From Ktedonobacterales bacterium (GTDB lineage Bacteria; Chloroflexota; Ktedonobacteria; Ktedonobacterales; JADMIN01): a DNA stretch of 8,160 bases. Below the pieces are notes generated by a model that was not told where the DNA came from, ran no database searches, and was given only the letters and a program-made list of their open reading frames with translations. The stretch is from positions 1 through 8,160 of the forward strand of contig JANWHL010000022.1 in assembly GCA_025450405.1 (NCBI GenBank), written 5' to 3'. Shown here one piece after another: positions 1 to 6,502 of this stretch. Position 1 is the first letter of the stretch, and every line of letters begins with the position of its first letter. The position numbers were made by a program, and so were the translations under genes.

Positions 1-2
1 AT

Positions 3-1244
3 GCGGTGGTGCCGCTCGCCGCCACGAGTCGCGTGCTGATGCTGGGCTGCGCGGCGGACCCATTCTGCCTGGTAGTGGCGCGACGCGTGGCCGAGGGATG
101 GTGCGTGGTGGCCGACGACGACGCGGCCGCCGGGACCCTGCTGGCGGAAACAGCCGCCGCCGCGGGGCTGACGCGCGTGCGGGTGCTGGACCCGGCGACG
201 CTGGGCGCGGGTACGTCGTGGGGGCAGACCTCTCCCCCAACCCCTCCCCGGCGCGGGGAGGGGAGCCAGAGGGAAGCGCGCGACCCGACGTGGGGAGGAG
301 AGGGGAGCCAGAGAGAAGCGCGAGACGGCGACGGGCGCGGGGAGGGGGGCCAGAGGGGAGCGGACGCGGGAACGCGGGACGCACCTGGCGTCGCGGCGGA
401 CATCGGCACGCCCGACCTCGTCATCACCAACACTCTGTATCACCCAAGCAAGGTGGTGACGGGGGAGTTGCTGGCGCTGGCGCACCGGCTCCTACCACCT
501 GGAGGGACCGTCTACGCGGCGGGCGCGAAGGACCACGGTATCCGCTCGATCGCGGCGGAGATGGCCTCGATCTTTGGCCAGGCCGAGACATGCACGCTGC
601 GCAAGGGCCACCGGGTGGTCGCCGCCGTGCGCGGGTCCGAGCCGGCGAGCGCGCCGTCACGGGTGGCGCCGGTGGTGGCGGAGACGCTGGTGCACGGGGA
701 GCCGCTGCTGCTGGCGGAGGCGCGGGGAGTGTTCGCGCGCGGGATGCTGGACCCGGCGGCCGCGCTGCTCGCCGGGGCGATTACGATCCGGCCCGGCGAG
801 GTGACGGCGGACCTGGGGTGTGGATCGGGCGTGATCGGGCTCTCGGTGGCGCGGCGCGACCCGAGCGGACACGTCTATCTGCTGGACTCGAGCTATGCGG
901 CGGTGCGCCTGGCGGCCGCGAACGCGCGGCGCAACGGCATCGCCAACGTGACGGCGCTGGCTGGGGACGCGATCGAGCTGCTGCGTGCGCGCGACGTGCG
1001 GCCGCGGCTCATCGTCACCAATCCGCCGTTCCACGCCGGGCAGACGCAATCGCGCCAGATCGCGAAGCGGCTGATCGTCGGGGCCGCCGAACGACTGGCG
1101 CCCGGCGGCCGGCTGTATCTGGTGGCCAATCGTTTCCTGCCCTACGAGGCCGACCTGCGGGCGCGGTTCGACGACGTGGGCGAGGTGGCTGGCGACGCGC
1201 ACTACAAGGTGCTGCTGGCGGAGCGGCTCGACGTTACTCGGTGA
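3..1244 (+). CDS. RsmC/RlmG-like rRNA (guanine-N2)-methyltransferase, 5'-partial, with in-frame repeat insertion
   Basis: This is a class I SAM-dependent methyltransferase of the RsmC/RlmG type, a family that methylates the N2 of a guanine in 16S or 23S rRNA. Residues are numbered from the GTG at position 6. A degenerate N-terminal Rossmann-like half runs from about 8 to 210. The catalytic half follows, with SAM-binding motif I DLGCGSG at 269-275, an acidic LLD strand at 292-294, and the NPPFHAG catalytic motif at 339-345. Family-typical stretches follow (APGGRLYLVANRFLPY, 365-380, and HYKV near the C terminus). The frame is open to the window edge, so the true start is probably upstream; the GTG at 6 is only the first visible start. 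Residues 75-127 are low-complexity, repeat-derived sequence inserted between two strands of the N-terminal half. The call of an rRNA methyltransferase is firm. Choosing between RsmC (G1207) and RlmG (G1835) is not possible from sequence alone. Confidence 0.85.
   Translation, partial: AVVPLAATSRVLMLGCAADPFCLVVARRVAEGWCVVADDDAAAGTLLAETAAAAGLTRVRVLDPATLGAGTSWGQTSPPTPPRRGEGSQREARDPTWGGEGSQREARDGDGRGEGGQRGADAGTRDAPGVAADIGTPDLVITNTLYHPSKVVTGELLALAHRLLPPGGTVYAAGAKDHGIRSIAAEMASIFGQAETCTLRKGHRVVAAVRGSEPASAPSRVAPVVAETLVHGEPLLLAEARGVFARGMLDPAAALLAGAITIRPGEVTADLGCGSGVIGLSVARRDPSGHVYLLDSSYAAVRLAAANARRNGIANVTALAGDAIELLRARDVRPRLIVTNPPFHAGQTQSRQIAKRLIVGAAERLAPGGRLYLVANRFLPYEADLRARFDDVGEVAGDAHYKVLLAERLDVTR
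227..386 (+). repeat. Dispersed C/G palindromic repeat plus tandem 42-bp units, inside the methyltransferase gene
   Basis: The segment opens with a near-complete repeat copy (227-267). It contains a perfect 10-bp stem (241-250 with 254-263) closed by a 3-base loop, and flanking CCTCT (229-233) and AGAGG (268-272) arms that could also pair. The right half is then repeated in tandem at about 42-bp spacing, with units beginning near 251, 293 and 335; the third is the most diverged. Because 42 is a multiple of 3, each unit encodes about 14 residues in one frame (GEGSQREARD-like) and the gene stays open. Positions 227-267 match 6632-6672 at 39 of 41 bases, so this is a mobile or dispersed repeat family, not a sequence private to this gene. 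Confidence 0.85.
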
Positions 1245-1271
1245 CGATACCGGGTGACATTACTGGGTGAC
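1233..1271. repeat. Triplicated 13-bp unit spanning both convergent stop codons
   Basis: Three adjacent 13-base units lie at 1233-1245, 1246-1258 and 1259-1271. Each ends in GGTGAC and has a TAC in its left half. The first contains the TGA stop of the methyltransferase (1242-1244). The third contains the stop of the minus-strand SH3b gene (TTA at 1260-1262, read as TAA). The unit is not palindromic and does not look like an intrinsic terminator. It probably arose by slippage or short duplication. Confidence 0.7.
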
Positions 1272-2225
1272 CGTGGGGTACATCCAGTCGCTGGCGGCGT
1301 AGCCGGACCGGCCCTGGTAGGTGACGCAGAACCACGTGTAGCCATCGCCGTATTCGGGGCCGGAGTTGACGTACATCACGGCGCCCTCGGGCATGGTGGC
1401 GATGAGGCGCGAATGGACGCTGGGCCCCGTGCGCAGGTGGAGATACGGATAGCCGCTGACCTGGACGTAGGTGTGGATTCTGGGCGCCGGGTGAGCGGGC
1501 TTCTCATAGACGGGGTGCGCGGTTTGCGGTGCGCACGATGTGGCCACCAGATACTCCCTGGCGGCATACCCATACACGCCGTTGTGATCCACCAGCATCC
1601 AGTGATAGCCGTCGGCGGCGTAGGGGCCGTCGTGGACATGGACGTGGTCGCCCTGACGCATAGTCATGCGCACGGTGTAATGGAGGCCCGGCCCATAGCG
1701 GAGATGCAGGATCGAGCTGTTGGCCACCACGGCGTCCGCATTGGTGGCCGCCGAGCAGACGGGGGTGCTCACCGGCGCGCTGACGGGTGCGAGCCAGTTC
1801 GCGGCAGCGTAGCCACGCTGACCGTGGTACGTCACGTTCCACCACGCGAAGTCGTCGGCCCAGGTCGGGCCCGAATTCACCCGCACGATTTCGCCCCGGT
1901 ACATGATGGCCAGGACGGGAGAGTAGATGTCGGGGCGGGCGCGCAGGTGGAGGAAGTCATTGTTGACGATCTGGGCGTCGTGCCCCGCCGAGATCCAGCC
2001 AGGCGCGGTGGGCGACGCGGTGCTGAGGCCCGCGGCGTGGGCGGGAGCGTTGGCGGAGACGGCGAACGCCAGCGCGGAGACGGCGGCCAGGGAGAGGACG
2101 GCGACCCGCCAGGTGGGTATCCCGCGGGTGGAGTCGCGCGCGGGACCGCGCGCCCAGCGGGACACCAGCGCGCGGAGCGAGCCAATCACGTGCGGGGATG
2201 CGTCGCGGGACAACGGGCTATGCAT
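1260..2225 (-). CDS. Exported protein with three bacterial SH3 (SH3b) domains
   Basis: This 321-residue protein is predicted to be exported, and no enzymatic domain is visible. After a 40-residue basic N-region, a hydrophobic segment (about 41-60) ends in an Ala-rich AHA-AG motif near residue 64, as in a signal peptide, or it may be an uncleaved anchor. Three SH3b repeats follow at roughly 82-148, 163-229 and 251-317. Each has the pattern LHLR.(G/R)P, a turn, (V/H).(S/D)GP, an aromatic-rich strand and GYAA..(W/Y). Cysteines 157 and 231 bracket the middle repeat and could form a disulfide. SH3b repeats usually bind cell-wall peptides or polysaccharides, or act as targeting modules beside hydrolases; here they stand alone. 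The ATG at 2223-2225 is chosen because AGGAGG lies 7 bases upstream. The protein's precise ligand is unknown. Confidence 0.82.
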   Translation of the reverse strand: MHSPLSRDASPHVIGSLRALVSRWARGPARDSTRGIPTWRVAVLSLAAVSALAFAVSANAPAHAAGLSTASPTAPGWISAGHDAQIVNNDFLHLRARPDIYSPVLAIMYRGEIVRVNSGPTWADDFAWWNVTYHGQRGYAAANWLAPVSAPVSTPVCSAATNADAVVANSSILHLRYGPGLHYTVRMTMRQGDHVHVHDGPYAADGYHWMLVDHNGVYGYAAREYLVATSCAPQTAHPVYEKPAHPAPRIHTYVQVSGYPYLHLRTGPSVHSRLIATMPEGAVMYVNSGPEYGDGYTWFCVTYQGRSGYAASDWMYPTVTQ

Positions 2226-2232
2226 GCGTTCG

Positions 2233-2238
2233 CCTCCT
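2233..2238 (-). promoter_or_regulatory. Ribosome binding site of the SH3b gene
   Basis: On the minus strand this reads AGGAGG, a full anti-16S match, with 7 bases between it and the ATG at 2225. It fixes the start of the SH3b protein and therefore its unusually long pre-signal N-region. A small potential hairpin (2251-2255 pairing with 2262-2266) lies just upstream in the leader. Confidence 0.8.
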
Positions 2239-2337
2239 CGTGGTCAAGCGGTCCGTATACGCGGACGCCGTATGGCCGCAAGAGGCGGACCACCAGCGGG
2301 CGGCATGGCATGTAGCGGGGGACGATGACGCGGCCAC

Positions 2338-2397
2338 CACGCATCCAGATCGCACATATCCAGATCGCGCGCACCCAGATCGCACATATCCAGATCG
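2338..2397. repeat. 15-bp tandem repeat, about four units, in the SH3b leader
   Basis: Units end at 2351 (partial), 2366, 2381 and 2396, each finishing in CCAGATC. The copies at 2352-2366 and 2382-2396 are identical, and the copy between them differs in its left half. A 23-base stretch therefore recurs exactly at 2345-2367 and 2375-2397. It sits between the divergent SH3b and antitoxin-like genes. Read on the minus strand in one frame it encodes five-residue steps of the form (A/C/R)DL(D/G)(M/A), which resembles pentapeptide repeats. It could be a protein-binding array, a remnant of a coding repeat, or neutral slippage product. Confidence 0.75.
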
Positions 2398-2451
2398 GCG
2401 GCGGCGGCACGATCTTCCGTGCGCGCGCAGCGTACCCTATCGGCCATCGTG

Positions 2452-2457
2452 TATGAT
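2452..2457 (+). promoter_or_regulatory. Possible -10 box for the small antitoxin-like gene
   Basis: TATGAT is one mismatch from consensus and would place a start near 2464, about 58 bases before the preferred ATG at 2522. No good -35 box lies 16-18 bases upstream, so a bound activator or a different start is possible. The perfect 8-bp palindrome TGATATCA at 2474-2481 lies just downstream. It would be a plausible operator for a ribbon-helix-helix autorepressor, and it overlaps the opposing promoter's -10 box. Confidence 0.25.
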
Positions 2458-2472
2458 GGTCTTGTCATGGCG

Positions 2473-2501
2473 CTGATATCATTGTCGCGCAGGTATGTCA
2501 A
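2473..2501 (-). promoter_or_regulatory. Candidate sigma-70-type promoter for the SH3b gene
   Basis: On the minus strand a perfect TTGACA (2496-2501) is followed by a 17-base spacer and TATCAG (2473-2478). A TGA directly before the latter would make an extended -10. Transcription would start near 2466 and give a leader of about 240 bases containing the 15-bp tandem repeat. The -35 box overlaps the first possible ATG (2495) of the divergent small gene. This is prediction by consensus only. Confidence 0.4.
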
Positions 2502-2521
2502 CGGTGCATGGCGAGGGCACT

Positions 2522-2749
2522 ATGGAAACAAAGCTTACGATTACCCTCGCTGAAGACGACGTTGAGCTCTTGCGGCGCCAAGCCGGATCTGACGACATCA
2601 GCCAGTTTATCGAGGAGACGCTGCGGTCGATGATCCAGCGGGGCGAGCGTTTGGAAGCCGCATACCGAGGCATGGCCGCCGATGAGGCACGCGAGCGCGA
2701 CGCACTGGAATGGATCGAAGCGGCTCCCGACGACGCGCTCCACGAATAG
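2522..2749 (+). CDS. Small ribbon-helix-helix-like protein, probable orphan type II antitoxin
   Basis: The 75-residue product begins METKLTITLAEDDVELL, a short beta strand followed by a helix. A second helix (ISQFIEETLRSMIQR, about 28-42) completes the pattern, as in CopG/MazE-type antitoxins that bind DNA as dimers through the strand. The acidic, helical C-terminal tail (about 46-75, with ERDALEWIEAAPDD) resembles the toxin-neutralising tail of such antitoxins. The ATG at 2522 is preferred because GAGGG (2513-2517) lies just upstream, though only 4 bases away. An in-frame ATG at 2495 would add nine residues but has a poor ribosome binding site. No MazF-, RelE- or PIN-like frame follows on either strand, so it is a solitary antitoxin, a stand-alone regulator, or the remnant of a pair. 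Fold assignment is by pattern, not by search. Confidence 0.6.
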   Translation: METKLTITLAEDDVELLRRQAGSDDISQFIEETLRSMIQRGERLEAAYRGMAADEARERDALEWIEAAPDDALHE

Positions 2750-2913
2750 GCGGCACGCGCACATACACGGGCCATTCAAGGCGTAACCAGAGACATGGCA
2801 TACGCTCAGGGCACCTCATCTGGAGTGCGGCATGCCTGGAATATCGGGGGGCCGGAACACCACGATGGCTGTCCCGGCCCTCGATCGTTTACAGGCCTCG
2901 TACGGCGAGTTGG
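2750..2913. other. Convergent intergenic region without a recognisable gene
   Basis: This 164-bp gap separates the antitoxin-like gene from the end of the ABC permease. No toxin-like frame was found. A 42-codon frame from ATG 2795 to the stop at 2921-2923 runs into the permease gene and shows no known motif. The only structured element is the hairpin near 2849-2880. Confidence 0.6.
2849..2880. terminator. Possible bidirectional terminator hairpin
   Basis: GGGCCGG (2849-2855) can pair with CCGGCCC (2874-2880). Two further 3-bp helices inside the loop (2857-2859 with 2870-2872, and 2860-2862 with 2866-2868) lengthen the stem. It lies between two converging genes, where a shared terminator is expected. 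Neither side has a clear U-tract, so an intrinsic mechanism is uncertain. Confidence 0.35.
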
Positions 2914-5676
2914 CTACTCGTAGCGCAGCACCTCCAACGGGCGAACGCGGGTGGCGCCCCAGGCCACGAAGGCGGCGACGATCATGCACACCAAGGCCGT
3001 GGCGAGGGTGATGATCAGCACGAGGGGCGCGCTGACGCCGAAGTCGGTTTTGAAGACGAGCTTGGCCAGCACGGTGGTGGCCAGCGTCACCAGCAGCAGC
3101 GCCAACAGCGATCCGACGAAGCCGATGGTGCCATTTTCCATCAGGACCTCGCGCAGGACGCTGGCGCTGGTGTGGCCGACCGACTTGAGGATGCCGAGCT
3201 CGCGGCGGCGCTCGAGCATCGCCAGGGCGACGGCGTTGGCGATGATGATCACCCCCGCGAGCATGGCCAGCGAGGCGACCGCGATCAGCATGATGACCAG
3301 GTTGTTGAGCAGCTGGTTGACGAGCAGGACCAGGTCCACGAGGCTGAAGGTCTGGACGGCGGGGACCGCCTGCTGAAGAGTCAGAAGCGCCTGGTCAGCC
3401 TTGGCGGGGTCTTCCTTCAGTTGGTAGACATAGAAGGGGTGGCCGGAGCTCATGGTGGAGACGAGCTGATTGCCGCCGATGACGGAGCCAAACGCGGTTT
3501 CGGTGAGGGATTGAGCGTCGGGCTGCCAGAAGCCGACGACGGTGAGGGTGACCAGGGTCTTGTGGTCGTCGGCCAGCATGGTGATCTGGTCGCCCACCTG
3601 GAGACTCAGCGGCGGGAGGGCGCCAGAGGTCGAGATGACGACATTGTTGGTGGTGGCGTCGGCGGCGGTGAGGAGGCGCCCACCTATGGACTTGCCGCGG
3701 ACATCCTTGGTGGCGAGGGTCACATCCTGACCGGGCAGGTGGCCGCCGGCAAGGTCATAGCCCTGGATCGAGCTGAGGATGCCGACGGCGCCCTCGCGCC
3801 CGAGATTGCCAGGGCCGGGACGTCCGGCGCCCTGAAGGATCTGGGCAATCGGTTCGCCGCGCACGGCGACGGGGACGCCCTGGGCGATAGAGTTGGTCTT
3901 GTAGCCTTGGAGGCCAGGCAGGCCGGCTTGCAACCTGGCATCCACGGCGGGCTTATCGGCGGACCCGGCGATGACGAACGAGTTGTACTTGACCTGCGAC
4001 GAGAGCGCGGTGTTGATCTTGTCCTGGATGTTCTGGCCGAGGACCAGCACCAGCCCGATGGCGAAGACGCCGACAAAGAGCGCGACCATGGTGGTGACGG
4101 TGCGCACGCGGGCACGGCCGAGGTTGCGCAGGGCCATCTTGACGTTGGATTTCCAAGTGCGCGGCAGGAAGACGACCACCAGGCCCAGCAGCGAGAGGGC
4201 GAGGAAGAGGATGCCGAAGCCCGGCAGGTAGACCGTGATGGCGGCCGAGACGGCGAGCGCGACGAGGATGAGCAGGGCGAACCACCACGTGAGGCGCTCC
4301 GGGACCGGGAGCCGGCTGACGATCACCACGGCGAGGCCGAAAACGCCGCTGAGGATGGCGAGGAAGATCAGCGTGCCGAAGACGGCACCCAGCGCGACGA
4401 CGACGTTGCCCAGGATGCTCCACGCCAGCAGGAAGAAGAGCGCGGCGAGCAGAACGAGCAGGAAGCCCGTGAGCACGGCGCCGCCGACGCCGCCGGTGGC
4501 GCCTAGCTCGCGCAGGACAGCCTGAGGGCGGACCTGGCTGGCCTGGACGATGGGCAGGAGGCCGAAGATCAGCGCGGTGGCGAGACCGATCAGCACGCCT
4601 GAGCCAACGGTGAGCGGGTCCACGGTGAAGTTCAGGTGGATGAAGAAGGCACGCTCGACGAGTTGCTTGATGAAGTAGCTGACACCAACGCCCGCGGCCG
4701 CGCCGATGGCGCCGCCGAGCAGGCCGAGGTAGGCCGCCTCCAGCCCGAAGAGCGCGTAGAGGTCGAACTGGCGGTAGCCAGTGGTCTTCAGCATGGCGAT
4801 CTCGACGCGTCGCCGCCGCAGGAGCACCTGCATCGTGTTGATGATGCCTACCCCGCCGATGAGGAGCGCGAGCAGCCCCACCACCTGGAGGAAGTAGCGG
4901 ATGTTCTGAACATCACCCTGGTCTTGCTGGAGAGCGTCCTTATCGGTGGTGACGGTCGCCAGCGGGAACTTCTGCTGGAGGTCCTTCTGGACCGTGGCGG
5001 CGTTGGCGTCGGTGCCGCCGGGGACGGTCATGTAGATGGCGGAATAGGTGGCGGGCTTGCCGGCGGTGCTCTTGGTCGCGGCGTACGTGTCCAGGGAGAC
5101 GAGCATCTCCTGGCGGCGGAAGAAGCCGCTGGACTCGATCTCGCCGGCGATGGTGACCGTGAGCGCGCGGCCGTCATCCGAGGACACGGTGATGGTGTCG
5201 CCGACGTGGCTGCCGAGGTAGGTGAGCAGCGTGTTGGTGACGACGACGTTGGTGCCGGTCATCTCGCCGCGCAGGCTGCCGTTGGACGGCTGGAGGAAAT
5301 CGGTCTGGCCGACGAGCGGAAAGACCGTGGGGTCGAAGGCCAGGAGCGTGTAGTATTTCGTCGCGCCGCCGACGGCCGATTGGACGCCATGGCCGGAGAC
5401 CGGCGCGTATGCGGAGATCGCGCCACTGGATTTGAGTTGGTCGAAGTAGGCGAGGTCGGTGGTGGTGAACGGCTCGATGTCGTTGCGGGCGGAGACATCG
5501 CCGCCGTTGCCCGCGCGCACGTTGCTCGTGAGCCCGTCGTTGACCATGTTGCCGACGAGCTGGAGCGAGACGATGGCCAGGACGCCGACGGCCACGCAGA
5601 AGATGGCGAGCAGCGTCCGTTGGCCGTTGCGGACCAACGAGCGGGTGGAATATTTGAGGTACAGGCCGAGTTTCAC
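2914..5676 (-). CDS. ABC transporter permease with two FtsX units (YbbP/MacB-like)
   Basis: This 920-residue inner-membrane protein belongs to the type VII, mechanotransmission-type ABC permeases. The first FtsX unit has a helix at about 21-43, a large extracytoplasmic domain (44-255, MacB periplasmic-core-like), and helices at about 262-284, 310-335 and 357-377. A hydrophobic block (about 398-504, roughly four helices) links it to a second unit with a helix at 526-547, an outer domain (548-785), and helices near 788-815, 848-873 and 883-905. The FtsX coupling loops are duplicated: RRRRVEIAMLKTTGYRQ (287-303) and ERRRELGILKSVGHTSA (822-838). So are the ends VRPQAVLRE and VRPLEVLRYE. Such fused permeases act with a separate ATPase, encoded 12 bp upstream. 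The start is a GTG with AGGGAG 8 bases before it. The substrate is not predictable; lipids, lipoproteins, peptides or drugs are possible. Confidence 0.9.
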   Translation of the reverse strand: MKLGLYLKYSTRSLVRNGQRTLLAIFCVAVGVLAIVSLQLVGNMVNDGLTSNVRAGNGGDVSARNDIEPFTTTDLAYFDQLKSSGAISAYAPVSGHGVQSAVGGATKYYTLLAFDPTVFPLVGQTDFLQPSNGSLRGEMTGTNVVVTNTLLTYLGSHVGDTITVSSDDGRALTVTIAGEIESSGFFRRQEMLVSLDTYAATKSTAGKPATYSAIYMTVPGGTDANAATVQKDLQQKFPLATVTTDKDALQQDQGDVQNIRYFLQVVGLLALLIGGVGIINTMQVLLRRRRVEIAMLKTTGYRQFDLYALFGLEAAYLGLLGGAIGAAAGVGVSYFIKQLVERAFFIHLNFTVDPLTVGSGVLIGLATALIFGLLPIVQASQVRPQAVLRELGATGGVGGAVLTGFLLVLLAALFFLLAWSILGNVVVALGAVFGTLIFLAILSGVFGLAVVIVSRLPVPERLTWWFALLILVALAVSAAITVYLPGFGILFLALSLLGLVVVFLPRTWKSNVKMALRNLGRARVRTVTTMVALFVGVFAIGLVLVLGQNIQDKINTALSSQVKYNSFVIAGSADKPAVDARLQAGLPGLQGYKTNSIAQGVPVAVRGEPIAQILQGAGRPGPGNLGREGAVGILSSIQGYDLAGGHLPGQDVTLATKDVRGKSIGGRLLTAADATTNNVVISTSGALPPLSLQVGDQITMLADDHKTLVTLTVVGFWQPDAQSLTETAFGSVIGGNQLVSTMSSGHPFYVYQLKEDPAKADQALLTLQQAVPAVQTFSLVDLVLLVNQLLNNLVIMLIAVASLAMLAGVIIIANAVALAMLERRRELGILKSVGHTSASVLREVLMENGTIGFVGSLLALLLVTLATTVLAKLVFKTDFGVSAPLVLIITLATALVCMIVAAFVAWGATRVRPLEVLRYE

Positions 5677-5684
5677 GGTGGGCG

Positions 5685-5690
5685 CTCCCT
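5685..5690 (-). promoter_or_regulatory. Ribosome binding site of the permease, overlapping the ATPase stop codon
   Basis: AGGGAG on the minus strand lies 8 bases before the permease GTG and overlaps the TAG stop of the ATPase gene (5689-5691). This arrangement favours translational coupling and near-equal expression of the two subunits. Confidence 0.7.
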
Positions 5691-6489
5691 ACCCTTGCGC
5701 TTCGCGGGTGGCCGTTTCGGGGTTGGCCCCCTCGGGATTGTCGATCAAGCCGTCCACGATGTTGATCTGGCGGTCGGCGGCGGCGGCGACGTTGAGGTCG
5801 TGGGTGGCGATGACGAAGGTGGTGCCGGTCGCCTGGCGGAGATCGCGGATCAACTGGAGGACGTTGTCGCCGTTCTTCTTGTCGAGGTTGCCGGTCGGCT
5901 CGTCCATGATGATGATGGCGGGGTTGGTGGCCATGGCGCGGGCGATGGCGACGCGCTGCTGCTCGCCGCCGGAGAGCTGGTTGGGGCGGTTGCCCAGGCG
6001 GTGGCCCAGACCGACGAGGTTCAGCAGGTCGCGCGCGCGGGCGGAGGGCGAGACGTTGTGCTTGCCGACGTAGAGGGGGACCTCGACGTTTTCCTGGGCG
6101 GTGAGCGTGGGGATGAGGTTGAAGGCCTGGAAGACCATGCCGATCTTGGCGTTGCGGACGGCGGCGAGCTGGCCCTCACTCATACGGGTGATGTCCACAC
6201 CGTCGACGTAAATATTGCCGCTGGTGGGGTTGTCGAGGCCGGCGATGATGCCCAGCAGGGTGGATTTGCCGGAGCCGGACGGGCCAATGATGGCGACGAA
6301 CTCGCCGTGCTGGATGCGCAGGCTGATGCCATTGAGGATGTCAATGCGGGTGCGTCCGAGCGGCAGGCTCTTGCGGATATCGATCGCCTCGAGGGCGGGG
6401 GCGGTGGCGGTTTTGGGGGGCACGTCGGCGCGTCCGGCGTCGGGCAGGTCCCGCGCGGGCCCGGCCTCGTTGAGGGCGTTGGCTTCCAA
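5689..6489 (-). CDS. ABC transporter ATP-binding protein, MacB/LolD/YbbA type
   Basis: This cytoplasmic ATPase drives the permease encoded directly downstream. From the TTG start it has 266 residues with every canonical element: Walker A GPSGSGKST (69-77), Q-loop Q121 in MVFQAFNLIPTLTAQENVEVPL, signature LSGGEQQRV (172-180), Walker B IIIMDE (192-197), D-loop NLD (201-203) and switch histidine H230 in IATHD. The FNLIPTLTA segment and the length are typical of the LolD/MacB/YbbA subfamily. The TTG at 6487-6489 is chosen because GAGGAGA lies 7 bases upstream. The next upstream in-frame ATG (6502-6504) has no ribosome binding site. Longer readings to 6717 would translate repeat sequence (RAGEG, SPPRALGG) and are unlikely. 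About 35 residues before the ATPase domain (Pro/Ala-rich) look disordered. Confidence 0.92.
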   Translation of the reverse strand: MEANALNEAGPARDLPDAGRADVPPKTATAPALEAIDIRKSLPLGRTRIDILNGISLRIQHGEFVAIIGPSGSGKSTLLGIIAGLDNPTSGNIYVDGVDITRMSEGQLAAVRNAKIGMVFQAFNLIPTLTAQENVEVPLYVGKHNVSPSARARDLLNLVGLGHRLGNRPNQLSGGEQQRVAIARAMATNPAIIIMDEPTGNLDKKNGDNVLQLIRDLRQATGTTFVIATHDLNVAAAADRQINIVDGLIDNPEGANPETATREAQG

Positions 6490-6495
6490 GGTGCG

Positions 6496-6502
6496 TCTCC
6501 TC
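6496..6502 (-). promoter_or_regulatory. Ribosome binding site that decides the TTG start of the ATPase gene
   Basis: On the minus strand this reads GAGGAGA, 6 to 7 bases before the TTG at 6489. The upstream ATG at 6504 overlaps this element and lacks its own, so automated calls that avoid TTG would begin 5 or 76 codons too early. Confidence 0.7.

Noticed and set aside
227..386. CRISPR array
   Set aside because: The units are contiguous G/C-tract repeats without unique spacers, and no cas gene is present.
98..1270. Alternative plus-strand frame (390 codons) over the methyltransferase
   Set aside because: The translation is Gly/Arg/Ala-rich without motifs, whereas the other frame carries DLGCGSG and NPPFHAG.
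2795..2923. Short 42-codon frame after the antitoxin as a possible toxin
   Set aside because: It shows no toxin motif and no ribosome binding site, and it runs into the end of the permease gene.
2710..4506. Long plus-strand open frame (598 codons) opposite the permease
   Set aside because: It is antisense to a clear FtsX permease. The product is dominated by Gly, Asp, Glu, His and Gln without any domain, as expected from the opposite strand of a GC-rich hydrophobic gene.
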